A DNA stretch of 64,000 nucleotides, from the NCBI GenBank assembly GCA_030431525.1, contig JAUIJC010000014.1, positions 1 to 64,000 of the forward strand. Reading direction: 5' to 3'. The translations under genes and the position numbers were made by a program. Below the pieces are notes generated by a model that was given only the letters and a program-made list of their open reading frames with translations, did no database searches and was not told the origin of the DNA. The stretch is from Bacteroidia bacterium (lineage in GTDB: Bacteria > Bacteroidota > Bacteroidia > Cytophagales > JAAEPT01). Below, piece after piece: positions 1 to 8,987 of the stretch (within the stretch, counting starts at the first letter, position 1; every line of letters starts with the position of its first letter).

Positions 1-500
1 ATTGCGTTCGGGTTATTCATGCTGGAAAATGAAGCTGATCCTGAAATCAATGACCATTTTCCTGTTTCTCCCATAGCCACCTGATTAGCTTCAAGAGTTG
101 TGCTTTTTTCGCAAATGGTTTGATCTGTGCCAGCATTTGCTATTGTAGGATTACCGACAACTGTTATCATCTCGGTAACAGTTTTTGTATCGTTTCCAGT
201 AGATCCACTTACTGATAATGAAATGGTATTAGGGCCAGGACCAAAGAAAGTAACTGTTATTGGTTCTTGGTTGTTTGAGGTTGAAGGTGAGGCGTTAGGT
301 CCGAAGTCCCAGTTCCAACTATCAATAGAACCTGTAGAGTTGTCCGTAAATGTTACTGTACTTCCTGAGCAAACTGTGGTTGCATTAGCAGTGAAGTCAG
401 CCGTAACAACTGAACTAAATTCGGTGTTTGTTGCATATCCTTGTTTTTGGGTCAATAGGACTACAAATAAAAACAACAGGGGGATGAATGTTTTTTTCAT
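1..500 (-). CDS. Secreted PKD-domain protein, C-terminal part outside window
   Basis: The start codon and signal peptide are inside the window; the gene runs off the left edge with no stop in 166 codons. The N-terminus is MKKTFIPLLFLFVVLL, a clear Sec signal ending near a Gly-Tyr-Ala site. It is followed by a PKD-like domain (residues about 30-105) with the typical WNWDFG core and the T-V-T-F rhythm, then a segment with A-G-T-D-Q-T-I-C like the Ig-like repeats of the large adhesin further right. Such proteins in Bacteroidota are usually T9SS-exported surface proteins with gliding-type C-terminal domains, but the C-terminus is not visible. A TATATTTG box (read on the minus strand) lies about 35 bases upstream of the start. 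The function is adhesion or matrix structure by inference only. Confidence 0.8.
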   Translation of the reverse strand, partial: MKKTFIPLLFLFVVLLTQKQGYATNTEFSSVVTADFTANATTVCSGSTVTFTDNSTGSIDSWNWDFGPNASPSTSNNQEPITVTFFGPGPNTISLSVSGSTGNDTKTVTEMITVVGNPTIANAGTDQTICEKSTTLEANQVAMGETGKWSLISGSASFSSMNNPNA

Positions 501-534
501 CGATGTGATTAAAAGGTTTTAAAAGGGAAAGCTA

Positions 535-542
535 CAAATATA
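535..542 (-). promoter_or_regulatory. Bacteroidota -7 box (TATATTTG)
   Basis: Read on the minus strand this is TATATTTG, an exact fit to TAnnTTTG. It sits about 35 bases before the start of the PKD protein. No TTTG was found at the ideal -33 spacing. Confidence 0.45.
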
Positions 543-669
543 GTGAGGGATTTAGCAGTGTTTGAGAAACATAGAAAACAGTTGGTGTTTACAATCAGTA
601 GAGCTGATTCAGTCTATATCTAATTCCATAAGGTTTCGTAATTTTCGCCTCTGAACCAAGTTCTAAGCT

Positions 670-2325
670 ATGAAGAGGTCGACGCTGTTACTGCTTTTTG
701 TATTCCATGCTATGGTGGGTTTTGCCCAGTTGGGGGAGGGCCAGCTGAAGCAGATTCGAGGAAAGGTTGTGGATATTGACGGGAAGCCCGTTGCACAGGT
801 AGACGTGTTGGATGCTCGAGGCAATAAGGTGGCAGTAACGGATGCCAAGGGAAGTTTTTTATACAATGCGTTTATTCCGTTGGGAGGTAGCAGACCCGTG
901 TTTAGCTTTTCCAAAAAGGGATATCTCCCACATGAGTGGCGGTATAGTTCATTGGATTTGCCTTTAACAGTCACCTTGAAGAGGGATGCGCCCGAACTAG
1001 TGGAGGAGCCAGAAGTGGTGGAAGAGGTTGCTCCAAGGGAAGAAAAAAAGGCGGTTTCAAAAACACCAAATATTCAGCAGGTGACACCAACCGTTGCTGG
1101 GGATAAGTTGCCTGAAAAGCCAAAACAGCCCGTTTTGGAAACTGTGGATAACCAAGGTCTGATTCAAAACTTGGTGAACCAAATTGATTACTTGGAGTCG
1201 CTGTTGCTCAAAGAGAACATTCCTTTTGACCAGAGTGATTCTGCCAGCGCCAACCAGTTTGTCCTTCAAAACCAGCGGATTGATTCCTTACAAACTGACC
1301 TAGCTGAGGTTAGGCATGAGCTTCAAGAAACCAAAACCGAGCTTAAGGAGACCAAGATTGAGTTGCGCCATTTGTGGATCCTCTTTCTCCTTTTCCTGCT
1401 TATCATCACGCCAACTATTTTGGCAATCATCTTCTACCGCAATAACAAGAAGACCAAGGGGCTGAATGAGGAGCTGAAGCAACAGTTGGAAACCATCCAC
1501 CGTCAGAAGGAGGAAATTTCTGTACAGCACGACAACATTGCCGATAAGAACCGTAAGCTGGAATTGGCATACAGTAATATCCGCTCAAGCATCCTCTACG
1601 CCCAGAAGATTCAGGAATCCATCTTGATCAACCCCAATGAGCTTTCGGAGGTGTTCACCGACACCTTTATTTATTACAAGCCCAAGGACATTGTATCAGG
1701 GGATTTCTACTGGTTCTCGGTGGTGCAGGACAAAATTATTCTCGCCGCAGCCGATTGTACGGGCCATGGCGTTCCTGGCGCCTTTATGACCATGCTGGGC
1801 AATTCCTTCCTGAATGAGATTGTCAATAAAAACCGTGAAACCGATCCTGCGGAAATCCTTAATCAGCTTCACGCCAAAATCAGTGAGAACCTTCGCCAAA
1901 GCGAGGAGGATTCCGTGAAGGATGGGATGGACATCTCTTTGGTGAGCATTGATCAGGTGCATAAGACAGTCACCTTTGCGGGTGCGAACAACCCGTTCTA
2001 CTACGTTCAGGGTGATGAGATTTTGGAAATCAAGGCGACCCGTCGTGGCATAGGAGGGGAGCTTGTGCATCGAAAGCCATTCCAAAACACCATCCTTGAT
2101 TTGACACAGGTGGCTTCCTTCTATTTGGTGTCCGATGGTTTTCAAGACCAGTTTGATGGCACCAACGATAAGAAATACAAGAAAAGGCGATTCAGGGAAT
2201 TGCTGGGTAGTATTTCTTCTTTGAGCGCCCAAGTGCAAAAGCAACGTATTGATCAGGAGTTCAGCTCATGGAAAGGGAGCAATGAGCAGACGGATGATGT
2301 GTTGGTGATAGGGGTGAAGTTGTAA
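670..2325 (+). CDS. Membrane-anchored SpoIIE/PP2C-type serine phosphatase
   Basis: The 551-residue protein has a Sec signal (residues 1-19) and a carboxypeptidase-regulatory-like beta domain (about 28-98, G-K-V-V-D-I-D-G-K-P-V). A low-complexity Pro/Glu linker and a coiled coil (about 200-230) follow, then one membrane segment (about 232-256), a second coiled coil, and a SpoIIE phosphatase domain (about 315-551). The phosphatase motifs are visible: DIVSGDFYWF, AADCTGHGVPGAFM, LVSDGFQDQFDG and a C-terminal TDDVLV. By topology the beta domain is periplasmic and the phosphatase cytoplasmic, so it probably relays an envelope signal to Ser/Thr-phosphorylated partners such as anti-sigma-antagonist proteins. 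No kinase or STAS partner is adjacent. It is convergent with the next gene across a strong hairpin terminator. Confidence 0.85.
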   Translation: MKRSTLLLLFVFHAMVGFAQLGEGQLKQIRGKVVDIDGKPVAQVDVLDARGNKVAVTDAKGSFLYNAFIPLGGSRPVFSFSKKGYLPHEWRYSSLDLPLTVTLKRDAPELVEEPEVVEEVAPREEKKAVSKTPNIQQVTPTVAGDKLPEKPKQPVLETVDNQGLIQNLVNQIDYLESLLLKENIPFDQSDSASANQFVLQNQRIDSLQTDLAEVRHELQETKTELKETKIELRHLWILFLLFLLIITPTILAIIFYRNNKKTKGLNEELKQQLETIHRQKEEISVQHDNIADKNRKLELAYSNIRSSILYAQKIQESILINPNELSEVFTDTFIYYKPKDIVSGDFYWFSVVQDKIILAAADCTGHGVPGAFMTMLGNSFLNEIVNKNRETDPAEILNQLHAKISENLRQSEEDSVKDGMDISLVSIDQVHKTVTFAGANNPFYYVQGDEILEIKATRRGIGGELVHRKPFQNTILDLTQVASFYLVSDGFQDQFDGTNDKKYKKRRFRELLGSISSLSAQVQKQRIDQEFSSWKGSNEQTDDVLVIGVKL

Positions 2326-2330
2326 ACAAA

Positions 2331-2375
2331 AAAGACAGACCTGACAGGTTTCTAAAACCTGTCAGGTCTGTCTTT
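2331..2375. terminator. Bidirectional terminator hairpin
   Basis: A perfect 21-bp stem with a 3-base loop lies between two convergent genes, starting 5 bases after the phosphatase stop. The stem begins AAAGACAGACC and ends with T residues on both strands. The core (ACCTGACAGGTTT and its complement) looks like a dispersed palindrome as well as a terminator. Confidence 0.85.
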
Positions 2376-2394
2376 TTATAGCTTAGGTGGTTTG

Positions 2395-4368
2395 TTATTG
2401 AACCACCAATCGCAAGGTTTCCCGCTTTTCGTTTCCGTTCAATTCAATCACATAGGTGCCTGGCTGAAGGTCCAGTTGCGTCTCCACGGAAGTTCCAGAA
2501 GCGTTAAATCTTTCGACAACCATTCCGCGTAAGTCAATTACTTGAACGGTGTAATTGCCCTCGGCTGGGAATGACATCTGGAAGGCGCCAGCACATGGAT
2601 TTGGGAAAATCTCGGTTCCTGTTTTCTGGGCCCATTCCGTGGAGGCAATGATTTCGGTCTTCTGTTCTCCGTCCAAATAGCGCACGGATTCCGCATAGAA
2701 CTCCCAATCTTGTAGGTCCTTATTCCAGTGGTACAAGGTCAATCCCGCCCAAAGGGAGTCATCTTCAAATTGGTGAACGTATTTCTTTATGCCTACCCAT
2801 GCCCAAAGGTCGCTGTCCCATTCATAGTCGGCGGTTATGGAAACAGTGCCGTTTGGCAAAAAATCCTTTTCCATTTTTGAACTGCCTTCCCAGTCATTGG
2901 CATCGGCATTCCAGGAATAGCTCTCATTTAAGGTCTGGTAACCCTCTGCGGTGAATGTTTTTACCTGCTTTTTGTCCCCAATCCAGTCATTAGTGTTTGG
3001 GTCCCACTCATAATTTTCTTCAAGGATCTTGTTGCCGTAAATATCTGTTTCAAATACATTTTTGGTGGAACCTACCCATTCCTCGGTATTCGTGTCCCAA
3101 GAATAATCGGCCTCCAAGGTGATATTCCCTTGGGCATCGTACTCTTTGATTTCCTTGGTTCTATTTGTCCAAGTGTTATTTCCAGCACTTGAATAGGTGA
3201 TTTTTTCTAAAAGCTGTCCGTCTTGGTCATGCACATAGGTTTCGCGATTTAAACCTATCCAGCTATCTGGACCCAGAATGATCCGATATTCCATGGACGA
3301 CTGATAATCGTTCGCATCATAAGTGTAGATGGTTGTGTTGGCGAATCGCCAAGTTTGATTGCTTGTGGAATAGAGATAAACGTCCTCTGAAAGTAGTTGG
3401 TCCGAATCGCTATAGGTGTAGGTCTTCTTTTCGCGTATTTCCCAAGCCTCGTTCTTCCATCTGGAATCCAAGATTTCTAAAAGAAGCCCATTCCCATCGT
3501 AGGAGTATTCAAGCTTCTGGCTCAGTTCCCATTCGTTGGTGGTTTCATTCCAAGCCCAGTACTCACGCTCGCTGACATTGCCCTGTTCATCATAAGCGTA
3601 GCCGTAGTAGAAGTCCACTACCAAATCACCAGATTGCTTGTTCCATTCAAGCTTTTTGTCAACAATCAGCTGTCCCTGCTCATCATGCTCTTGTTCCGTT
3701 TTTCGCCACAGCCTCCAATCCGCCAGGTCATTGTCCCAAATGGATTCCTCAGAGAAGTTTAGGAGGTCATTTTCATCATATGTTTTGGTAATCTTGACAG
3801 AAGGCCCCCAGTCCCCAAGGCTTGAAATCCACCTTTGGGTTAGCTGGCTAAGCATCAGGTTGGAGGCGTTATATGTCCATTCCACCCGAGTAGTACTAAT
3901 CAATTTTTTTTGAGTGGCGTTGTATGTCCATTCGGTTTTGAGGGTGAGGTTGCCTTGCGCATCATAGACTTTCTCAAGCTTGGTACTTTCTATCCAGGCA
4001 TTTCCATCGTATGTGAATGATTCCTCTTTCACAATTCGTCCTTGAGTATCAAAGGTGTATTGCCATCTGCTTGTTGGTTCCCAGCTATTACTGGCACTTT
4101 GCCATTCGAAGTAGGTCTTTTCAATCAAGTTGCCTTGCTCATCAAAGGCTTGGTCATATCGCTCAGTGCCTTTCCAAGCGGTATTTAAGACCAGTTTCTC
4201 AACAGCCTTAGAAGTTTGGCGTCCTTCCTCGTCGAATGCGCCATAGTAACGCTCAACGATATTTCCTGCGGTGTCCACCACATGTAAACTGTCGTAGGGA
4301 AGCGATTGGGCTTGTGTGGAGCATGCGCCTGCAAAGGCGATGAAAAGGGGTAAAAGTTTTTTATGCAT
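2395..4368 (-). CDS. T9SS cargo protein with Trp/Tyr-rich YD-x-x-GN repeats
   Basis: Start chosen at MHKKLLPLFIAFAGAC (ATG at 4368), because a signal peptide begins there; 15 in-frame codons upstream would place charged residues before it. The 657-residue product has about a dozen imperfect repeats of 38-48 residues with Y-D-x-x-G-N and W-x-x-x-T-x-x-W cores, reminiscent of YD/RHS-type or MORN-like beta repeats. The last 75 residues form a type A T9SS sorting domain: EIFPNPCAGAF, then V-I-D-L-R-G-M-V-V, then PGTYVIEL. It should be exported across the outer membrane by T9SS and attached or released. A Cys near the end of the signal (AGAC) is a weak lipobox. The biological role of the repeat region is not known to me. 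Confidence 0.8.
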   Translation of the reverse strand: MHKKLLPLFIAFAGACSTQAQSLPYDSLHVVDTAGNIVERYYGAFDEEGRQTSKAVEKLVLNTAWKGTERYDQAFDEQGNLIEKTYFEWQSASNSWEPTSRWQYTFDTQGRIVKEESFTYDGNAWIESTKLEKVYDAQGNLTLKTEWTYNATQKKLISTTRVEWTYNASNLMLSQLTQRWISSLGDWGPSVKITKTYDENDLLNFSEESIWDNDLADWRLWRKTEQEHDEQGQLIVDKKLEWNKQSGDLVVDFYYGYAYDEQGNVSEREYWAWNETTNEWELSQKLEYSYDGNGLLLEILDSRWKNEAWEIREKKTYTYSDSDQLLSEDVYLYSTSNQTWRFANTTIYTYDANDYQSSMEYRIILGPDSWIGLNRETYVHDQDGQLLEKITYSSAGNNTWTNRTKEIKEYDAQGNITLEADYSWDTNTEEWVGSTKNVFETDIYGNKILEENYEWDPNTNDWIGDKKQVKTFTAEGYQTLNESYSWNADANDWEGSSKMEKDFLPNGTVSITADYEWDSDLWAWVGIKKYVHQFEDDSLWAGLTLYHWNKDLQDWEFYAESVRYLDGEQKTEIIASTEWAQKTGTEIFPNPCAGAFQMSFPAEGNYTVQVIDLRGMVVERFNASGTSVETQLDLQPGTYVIELNGNEKRETLRLVVQ

Positions 4369-4503
4369 GATAAAAGTGATTGCAAAATGGCGTGAAACCC
4401 TTTTGGGCATCATTGAGCAATATATTCGATGCCGTTGTAAGATGTAACCTTAATGTGAAGCAATTTCCATTGTTAAACAGACTTTTATAAAGTCTGAAAA
4501 AAA

Positions 4504-4536
4504 GGAAAAGCCATCCCCAAAAGAGATGGCTTTTCC
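4504..4536 (-). terminator. Terminator of the glycine-rich T9SS gene
   Basis: A 12-bp stem (GGAAAAGCCATC with its complement, 9-base loop) starts 21 bases beyond the stop of the minus-strand gene ending at 4557. An A-run on the plus strand gives the U-tract in the transcript. Confidence 0.75.
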
Positions 4537-4556
4537 TGTGGTTGAATGTTCAGGGC

Positions 4557-6602
4557 TTATTCATTCTTCACCATTTTTATCAGGGTGGATTGCCCTTCTT
4601 TGTTGCTTACTTCAATGAAGTAAATCCCGTTTTGGCCTTCAATGTCCAAAGTGAGCATAGTGCCATTTTGAATCGTACGGCTTTCCACGGCTTGCCCCAT
4701 GGCGTTATACACTTTCACCGACAGGGTTTCTTCAGGTTCTGGTAGTTCAATGTGTACGGTTCCTGTTGTCGGGTTCGGGAACACAGAGAGGTTTCCTTTG
4801 CCATTAGCTCCAAAAATGCTGGTGATGATAACCTGTTGACAATTACTGATTGCTACACAGTTATTCTGGGTAATCTCCACAGCGTAACGACCATTTTGGG
4901 TAGGAGTGAAAGAGACTTCAGTTTCTCCCTCTATAGGTTGCTGGCCATTGGCACAATCCAGCCACTGGTAGCTTGCTCCTTGGGCGTTTGCCGTCAAGAC
5001 ATTTCCTTCAAGAGTGACGGTATTGTCAAGTTCTTCGATGGTTAAATCAAGAGTAACAATGGAGTCGCACCCTTGCGAGTTGGTCAGGGTAACGGTCGGT
5101 CCGAAAGTAGATTCAGTGTATGTGTTCCCGTTAATCCACGTATAGCTTTCGCAAGCAGATTGTTCATCAGTGAAAGTTGATGGTTCAATAATGGTCAAGT
5201 CGAGCGTTACAGTGGAGTCACACCCTTGCGAGTTGGTCAGGGTAACAGTCGGTCCGAAAGTGGACTCAGTGTATGTGTTGCCATCAATCCATGTATAGCT
5301 ATCGCAAGCTGACAGTGCATCGGTGAAAGTTGAAGGTTCACCAATGGTCAAATCGAGAGTTACGATAGAGTCGCACCCTTGTGAGTTAGTTAGAGTAACA
5401 GTTGGTCCGAAAGTGGACTCGGAGTATGTGTTTCCGTCAATCCACGTGTAGCTTTCGCAGGCCGACTGTTCGTCCGTAAATGTTGATGGTTCGCCAATGG
5501 TCAAATCAAGTGTTACGATGGAGTCGCATCCTTGCACATTTGTGAGTGTTACTGTTGGGGAGTTTGTGCTTTCGCTGTAGGTGTTTCCATCCACCCAAGT
5601 AAAACTTTCACAGGCTGATTGAACATCAGTGTATTGGGTACTTTCATTGATTGTTAACTCAAGTGTGATTACGGAGTCACAATCCTCTGCGGTTTTAAGC
5701 GTGAAAGTGGGGGTGTCAGTAGATTCAGTGTAGGTAATGCCATTAATCCACGTGTAGCTATCACAGGCGGTTTGTGTGTCTCTGGCATAGACCACACATT
5801 TGCTTGGGGTAATGATAATCATGCCGTCGCCTTCACGCCAACCAGCCTCTTTTCTCGGGTTTTCTACTCCGCCAGTATAGGATGACCCACCAGCGCCACT
5901 GCACCAAGGGTGGCCACCTCCGCCACCATAGTATCCACCTCCGCCACCGCCACCATAGCGTTTGTTGTTTCCGTCATAGAATGCATTGGAGCCTCCGCGA
6001 CCAAAGGTTCCGTTCTCACCCCAATAGTTTTCAGTCCAGCCTGATTTCCCGCCTTCCTCTTCTGTCCCTGCGGTAGGAAGATTTGGCAATCCCTTTCCGC
6101 TACCATTGTTTTCATCACCACCGCCAAAACCACCATTGTAGGTTTCTCTACCAGGCTTACCTTGGCATCCACCACCACCACCGGCAACAATCACTCGGTC
6201 AGCCAGTTCTTTTCCTCCTTGCCTAACATCGGATGCTCCGCCTCCCGATGAGCCGTATACTCCACTTCCACCGTTTCCTCCACCGTTCCAACCACCCTCA
6301 GAGCCCTGACTGAAGGTTTCTTCATTGTTTCCTTGTCCTCCAACATAGATATAGAGGACCTCGCCAGGGGTAACTTTTAGCTCGCCGGAAACATAGGCTC
6401 CTTTGCCTCCGTACTGGGTGCCTCCTTGGGCGCCATAGGCTTCGATGGTTATCCGCTCTATATTTTCGGGGACGGTGTAGGTTTGTTCCTCGCCAGTGAA
6501 GTCAAAGGTTTCTTGAGCTATCGCAAATGAGCTCAGCATTATCAAAAGAAGGGTAAGCGATGCAGATTTCCTTCTTGATTGTAGGGAATAGCAGTGTGGC
6601 AT
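4557..6602 (-). CDS. Glycine-rich secreted protein with five 51-residue repeats and T9SS domain
   Basis: The 681-residue protein begins with a signal peptide (about residues 1-30, ending A-I-A-Q). Next is a glycine-rich beta domain (about 35-270) with G-A-Q-G-G, YIYVGGQG and SSGGGASDVR motifs, as in glycine-rich domains of eukaryotic ALK-like receptors and bacterial surface proteins. Then come five repeats of 51 residues with CDSYTW-x-(N/D)-G-N-T-Y and GCDS-x-VTLDLTI cores, a short Ig-like spacer, and a type A T9SS C-terminal domain (VFPNPTTGTVHIELP, V-Y-N-A-M-G-Q). Two Cys per repeat suggest a disulfide in each. It has its own terminator and lies in a row of surface-protein genes. Likely an adhesive or matrix protein; ligand unknown. 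Confidence 0.85.
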   Translation of the reverse strand: MPHCYSLQSRRKSASLTLLLIMLSSFAIAQETFDFTGEEQTYTVPENIERITIEAYGAQGGTQYGGKGAYVSGELKVTPGEVLYIYVGGQGNNEETFSQGSEGGWNGGGNGGSGVYGSSGGGASDVRQGGKELADRVIVAGGGGGCQGKPGRETYNGGFGGGDENNGSGKGLPNLPTAGTEEEGGKSGWTENYWGENGTFGRGGSNAFYDGNNKRYGGGGGGGYYGGGGGHPWCSGAGGSSYTGGVENPRKEAGWREGDGMIIITPSKCVVYARDTQTACDSYTWINGITYTESTDTPTFTLKTAEDCDSVITLELTINESTQYTDVQSACESFTWVDGNTYSESTNSPTVTLTNVQGCDSIVTLDLTIGEPSTFTDEQSACESYTWIDGNTYSESTFGPTVTLTNSQGCDSIVTLDLTIGEPSTFTDALSACDSYTWIDGNTYTESTFGPTVTLTNSQGCDSTVTLDLTIIEPSTFTDEQSACESYTWINGNTYTESTFGPTVTLTNSQGCDSIVTLDLTIEELDNTVTLEGNVLTANAQGASYQWLDCANGQQPIEGETEVSFTPTQNGRYAVEITQNNCVAISNCQQVIITSIFGANGKGNLSVFPNPTTGTVHIELPEPEETLSVKVYNAMGQAVESRTIQNGTMLTLDIEGQNGIYFIEVSNKEGQSTLIKMVKNE
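5037..5772 (-). repeat. Five in-frame 153-bp tandem repeats
   Basis: The repeat period is 153 bp (51 codons); the phrase encoding GCDSIVTLDLTI recurs at about 5067, 5220, 5373, 5526 and 5679. The three central copies are nearly identical at DNA level; the outermost are diverged, which suggests expansion by unequal exchange in the centre. Confidence 0.85.
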
Positions 6603-6724
6603 AAATGCTTTTAGCTAGTGAAGTTGGTTTCCCGTGAGTTTAATAGGGGTACCAAGCTGTTTTATGGGAATACAGCTTTATTGTGCATTTACGTTGTTTA
6701 TTTCTCTTGGTTTGGGAAAAAGAA

Positions 6725-6754
6725 AAGCCAGCAGGATGGGTTTCCTGCTGGCTT
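6725..6754 (-). terminator. Terminator of choice-of-anchor-L gene
   Basis: A 12-bp perfect stem (AAGCCAGCAGGA) with a 6-base loop lies 26 bases beyond the stop at 6781; the plus strand has an A-rich run on the far side. Confidence 0.75.
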
Positions 6755-6780
6755 GTAAAAGGAGAGGGTAATTACTCAGC

Positions 6781-7893
6781 TTATTCTGTATAGATTTTTT
6801 TGCTTCGACCTTCCTTGTCAAGTTGGATAATCATCTCACCACGGTGGTTTATGTGAACTTCTCGGCCCATGATGTCATAAGCTTTCACTGGAATAAATGG
6901 GGTAGTGGCTTCATCATCTACAGCTGTTGGCTTTTCGGCTTCGCAGGATTCCTTGGTGGTGAGGATGACACTTTCATTGGTGGTGGCAATACGCAAATTG
7001 TTGTTCTTTGAGTTTGACAAGCTCCAAAGATTAGCTCTTTGGTCGTCCGTTTGGGGAGCTTCCACTATTTCTTGTGTGTTTTCCTCCTCAGGAATTGAAG
7101 CCACTTTTTCGCTGGGCGTGTAGGAGGAGAAACTTCCAAATTCAAGGAAAATTCCAGAATCAAAGAGCCCATCCCCAACATCTGAAATGGCGATTTTCAG
7201 GTGGTATTCATTGTTCGGGATAATGGCTGTCTCAGCAATAAGTGGCTTCGTGTAGCCATCATATTGGATTAGAGAATCCTCCTGAGGAGTAGTTCCAGTG
7301 CCATTATCGACATAGTAGCTAGCGTTGAGGTTGGCATTAATCCTATCGATAGAAACCCCCTGGTCCGTTCCGGGGACAAGCGCCAAGTTTTTTGTGATGG
7401 TGGTATCGTTGCCAAAGTCACCAGTGATGAAAAATCCAAAGACGTCATTATAGCCATAATTGACGTATTCAGGGTATTCTTCTGAACCAAAGACATATTT
7501 GAAGGAGATATTCCCTTTATCAGCGGAAAAATCAAATTCGAGGATACAGGCGTCATGCAATTCATCAGACACCAAATAGCTTAAATCCGTATCGGAGGAG
7601 GGGTTGAAGTTATCCTGTCCTGTGTTTTGAGAATCATTGGGGCCAAAGGCGTTACAGGCCGAACCAGTGGTCAGGAGTATGCCTGATTCAAGCCCTATGG
7701 CTTTTCTGGAGTCCTCGAAATACCCGATTGGATTTTTTTGTGTCGAAGGACAGTCCAACTCAATGTTGGAAACCACAATTCCTTTTCCAATGAATTTCTC
7801 AACGGCTTCCTCGATGGGGTACTCAATGGCTTGTCCAAATCCAATATGGGAAGTGAGCAAGGCAAGGGCGGTAAAAACCTTAGAATAGTTCAT
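6781..7893 (-). CDS. Choice-of-anchor L domain surface protein
   Basis: The 370-residue protein starts with a signal peptide (to about residue 20, HIGFGQA). The choice-of-anchor L domain follows (about 35-250): GIVVSNIELDCP, GIESG/LLTTG pattern, SDELHDACILEFDF, and the strongly conserved FKYVFGSEEYPEYV. This domain is known from proteins exported by different anchor systems. The C-terminus (KAYDIMGREVHINHRGEMII) looks like the end of a sorting domain but lacks the usual F-P-N-P opening, so the export signal is short or atypical. The gene is followed by a clear terminator and belongs to the minus-strand block of surface proteins. Molecular function unknown. Confidence 0.8.
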   Translation of the reverse strand: MNYSKVFTALALLTSHIGFGQAIEYPIEEAVEKFIGKGIVVSNIELDCPSTQKNPIGYFEDSRKAIGLESGILLTTGSACNAFGPNDSQNTGQDNFNPSSDTDLSYLVSDELHDACILEFDFSADKGNISFKYVFGSEEYPEYVNYGYNDVFGFFITGDFGNDTTITKNLALVPGTDQGVSIDRINANLNASYYVDNGTGTTPQEDSLIQYDGYTKPLIAETAIIPNNEYHLKIAISDVGDGLFDSGIFLEFGSFSSYTPSEKVASIPEEENTQEIVEAPQTDDQRANLWSLSNSKNNNLRIATTNESVILTTKESCEAEKPTAVDDEATTPFIPVKAYDIMGREVHINHRGEMIIQLDKEGRSKKIYTE

Positions 7894-7951
7894 TATAGAA
7901 AAGGGGTAAAAGAATCAAAGATTATAAAGTTACGGAAATCTCTAAACTGAG

Positions 7952-7979
7952 AAGCCCTTGACCATTTGGTCAAAGGCTT
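7952..7979 (-). terminator. Possible terminator after lipoprotein gene
   Basis: An imperfect 12-bp stem (AAGCCCTTGACC with GGTCAAAGGCTT, one mismatch) lies 24 bases beyond the stop at 8004. The U-tract is poor, so this is a weak call. Confidence 0.45.
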
Positions 7980-8003
7980 TATCAGGTCAATGCTCATCAT
8001 TGT

Positions 8004-8891
8004 TTAATCATCGCCACCGACAGGGAATACCCTTAAGAATTCATCAAGACTATCCACTTCTTCAAAGTCGCCATCTGGAAAGGAGAAGTGGGAAGGTTTA
8101 AGTGGCTCTGAGCTCACTTTTGAGAGGACATTTGTGCATTCGGTATAGATGTCGAGGCCTTTTTTCAAGGCCATAAGGCTTAAGTCCACCACCTTGTGTT
8201 TGGTACTTTTAGGGCTATGGTAGGAGGTGTCCAAGAATTGAATGACGGTATCGTTTTGGATTTTTTGCTCGTAGTTTCGGGAGAGTAGGGAAGACACAGG
8301 AAAGTGGCATTCTTTGGGGATTTTGGGGAAGAGTATCTCCAACGCTTTGCGCTTAATTTTTATGTCTTTGGAATGGAAAATTTCTTGGAATTCCTCCTTG
8401 TCAGAAAACTTGGAGTAATCGCAAAGCAAGCCTTGGATATTGGCCGAGTCGCTTACACGCTTTTCATTGGCGTAACCATCCAGCTGGCAGAAAGTGTAGT
8501 CCACAATATCAAGCTGACTGAGAGGCGTTCCCCATTCTTTGATTTGTTCGGTGAATTCGTCAATGGAAAGGTGGAGTTTCTTTTTGGTGAGCAGGTCGGA
8601 GTAATAGGCGGTGACACTGTCCTTTTCGAAGTCGATGATGGTGCCCGATTTGTATTGGAAAGCAAGGTTAATTCCTCCCAAGGTTTTCTCGCGCTTCACC
8701 ATTTTGTCGGAAATCCAATAGCGGGTATGGCTCTTGGCGATATTTCCCTCAATGCCTCTCGTTTCGGTGAATTCTAAGGTTCCCTCAAAATTGGATTCCG
8801 AGTTGATGCGATCTTCTTCTTTTTTGAGAAAATCACATCCTTGAAGGGTGCATAGGCTTAGGAGAAAGAGAAAAATCTTGTGGGTTTTCAT
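8004..8891 (-). CDS. Hypothetical lipoprotein
   Basis: Start placed at MKTHKIFLFLLSLCTLQGC (ATG at 8891), giving a lipoprotein signal with lipobox LQGC at residues 16-19; the 15 codons before it are not signal-like. The mature part (about 275 residues) begins with an acidic/charged linker and a beta-rich stretch (GTLEFTETRGIEG ... TRYWISDKMVKRE) that resembles DUF4412-type periplasmic lipoproteins, where a tested substance is described by an antiparallel barrel; this likeness is by eye only. The rest is helical. No catalytic motif is seen. It follows the alpha-2-macroglobulin gene on the same strand but a terminator separates them. Confidence 0.7.
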   Translation of the reverse strand: MKTHKIFLFLLSLCTLQGCDFLKKEEDRINSESNFEGTLEFTETRGIEGNIAKSHTRYWISDKMVKREKTLGGINLAFQYKSGTIIDFEKDSVTAYYSDLLTKKKLHLSIDEFTEQIKEWGTPLSQLDIVDYTFCQLDGYANEKRVSDSANIQGLLCDYSKFSDKEEFQEIFHSKDIKIKRKALEILFPKIPKECHFPVSSLLSRNYEQKIQNDTVIQFLDTSYHSPKSTKHKVVDLSLMALKKGLDIYTECTNVLSKVSSEPLKPSHFSFPDGDFEEVDSLDEFLRVFPVGGDD

Positions 8892-8942
8892 GTTGGGGAT
8901 TGAAAAAGTTGAGTAAATAAAATGCGTTTTGACCAAAAAAAT

Positions 8943-8970
8943 AGCCCATCAGCAATGACACTGATGGGCT
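8943..8970 (-). terminator. Terminator of the alpha-2-macroglobulin gene
   Basis: A 10-bp perfect stem (AGCCCATCAG) with an 8-base loop lies 17 bases beyond the stop at 8988; the minus-strand transcript continues into a run of seven U. Confidence 0.8.
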
Positions 8971-8987
8971 GTTTTTAAGCGTTGGGT

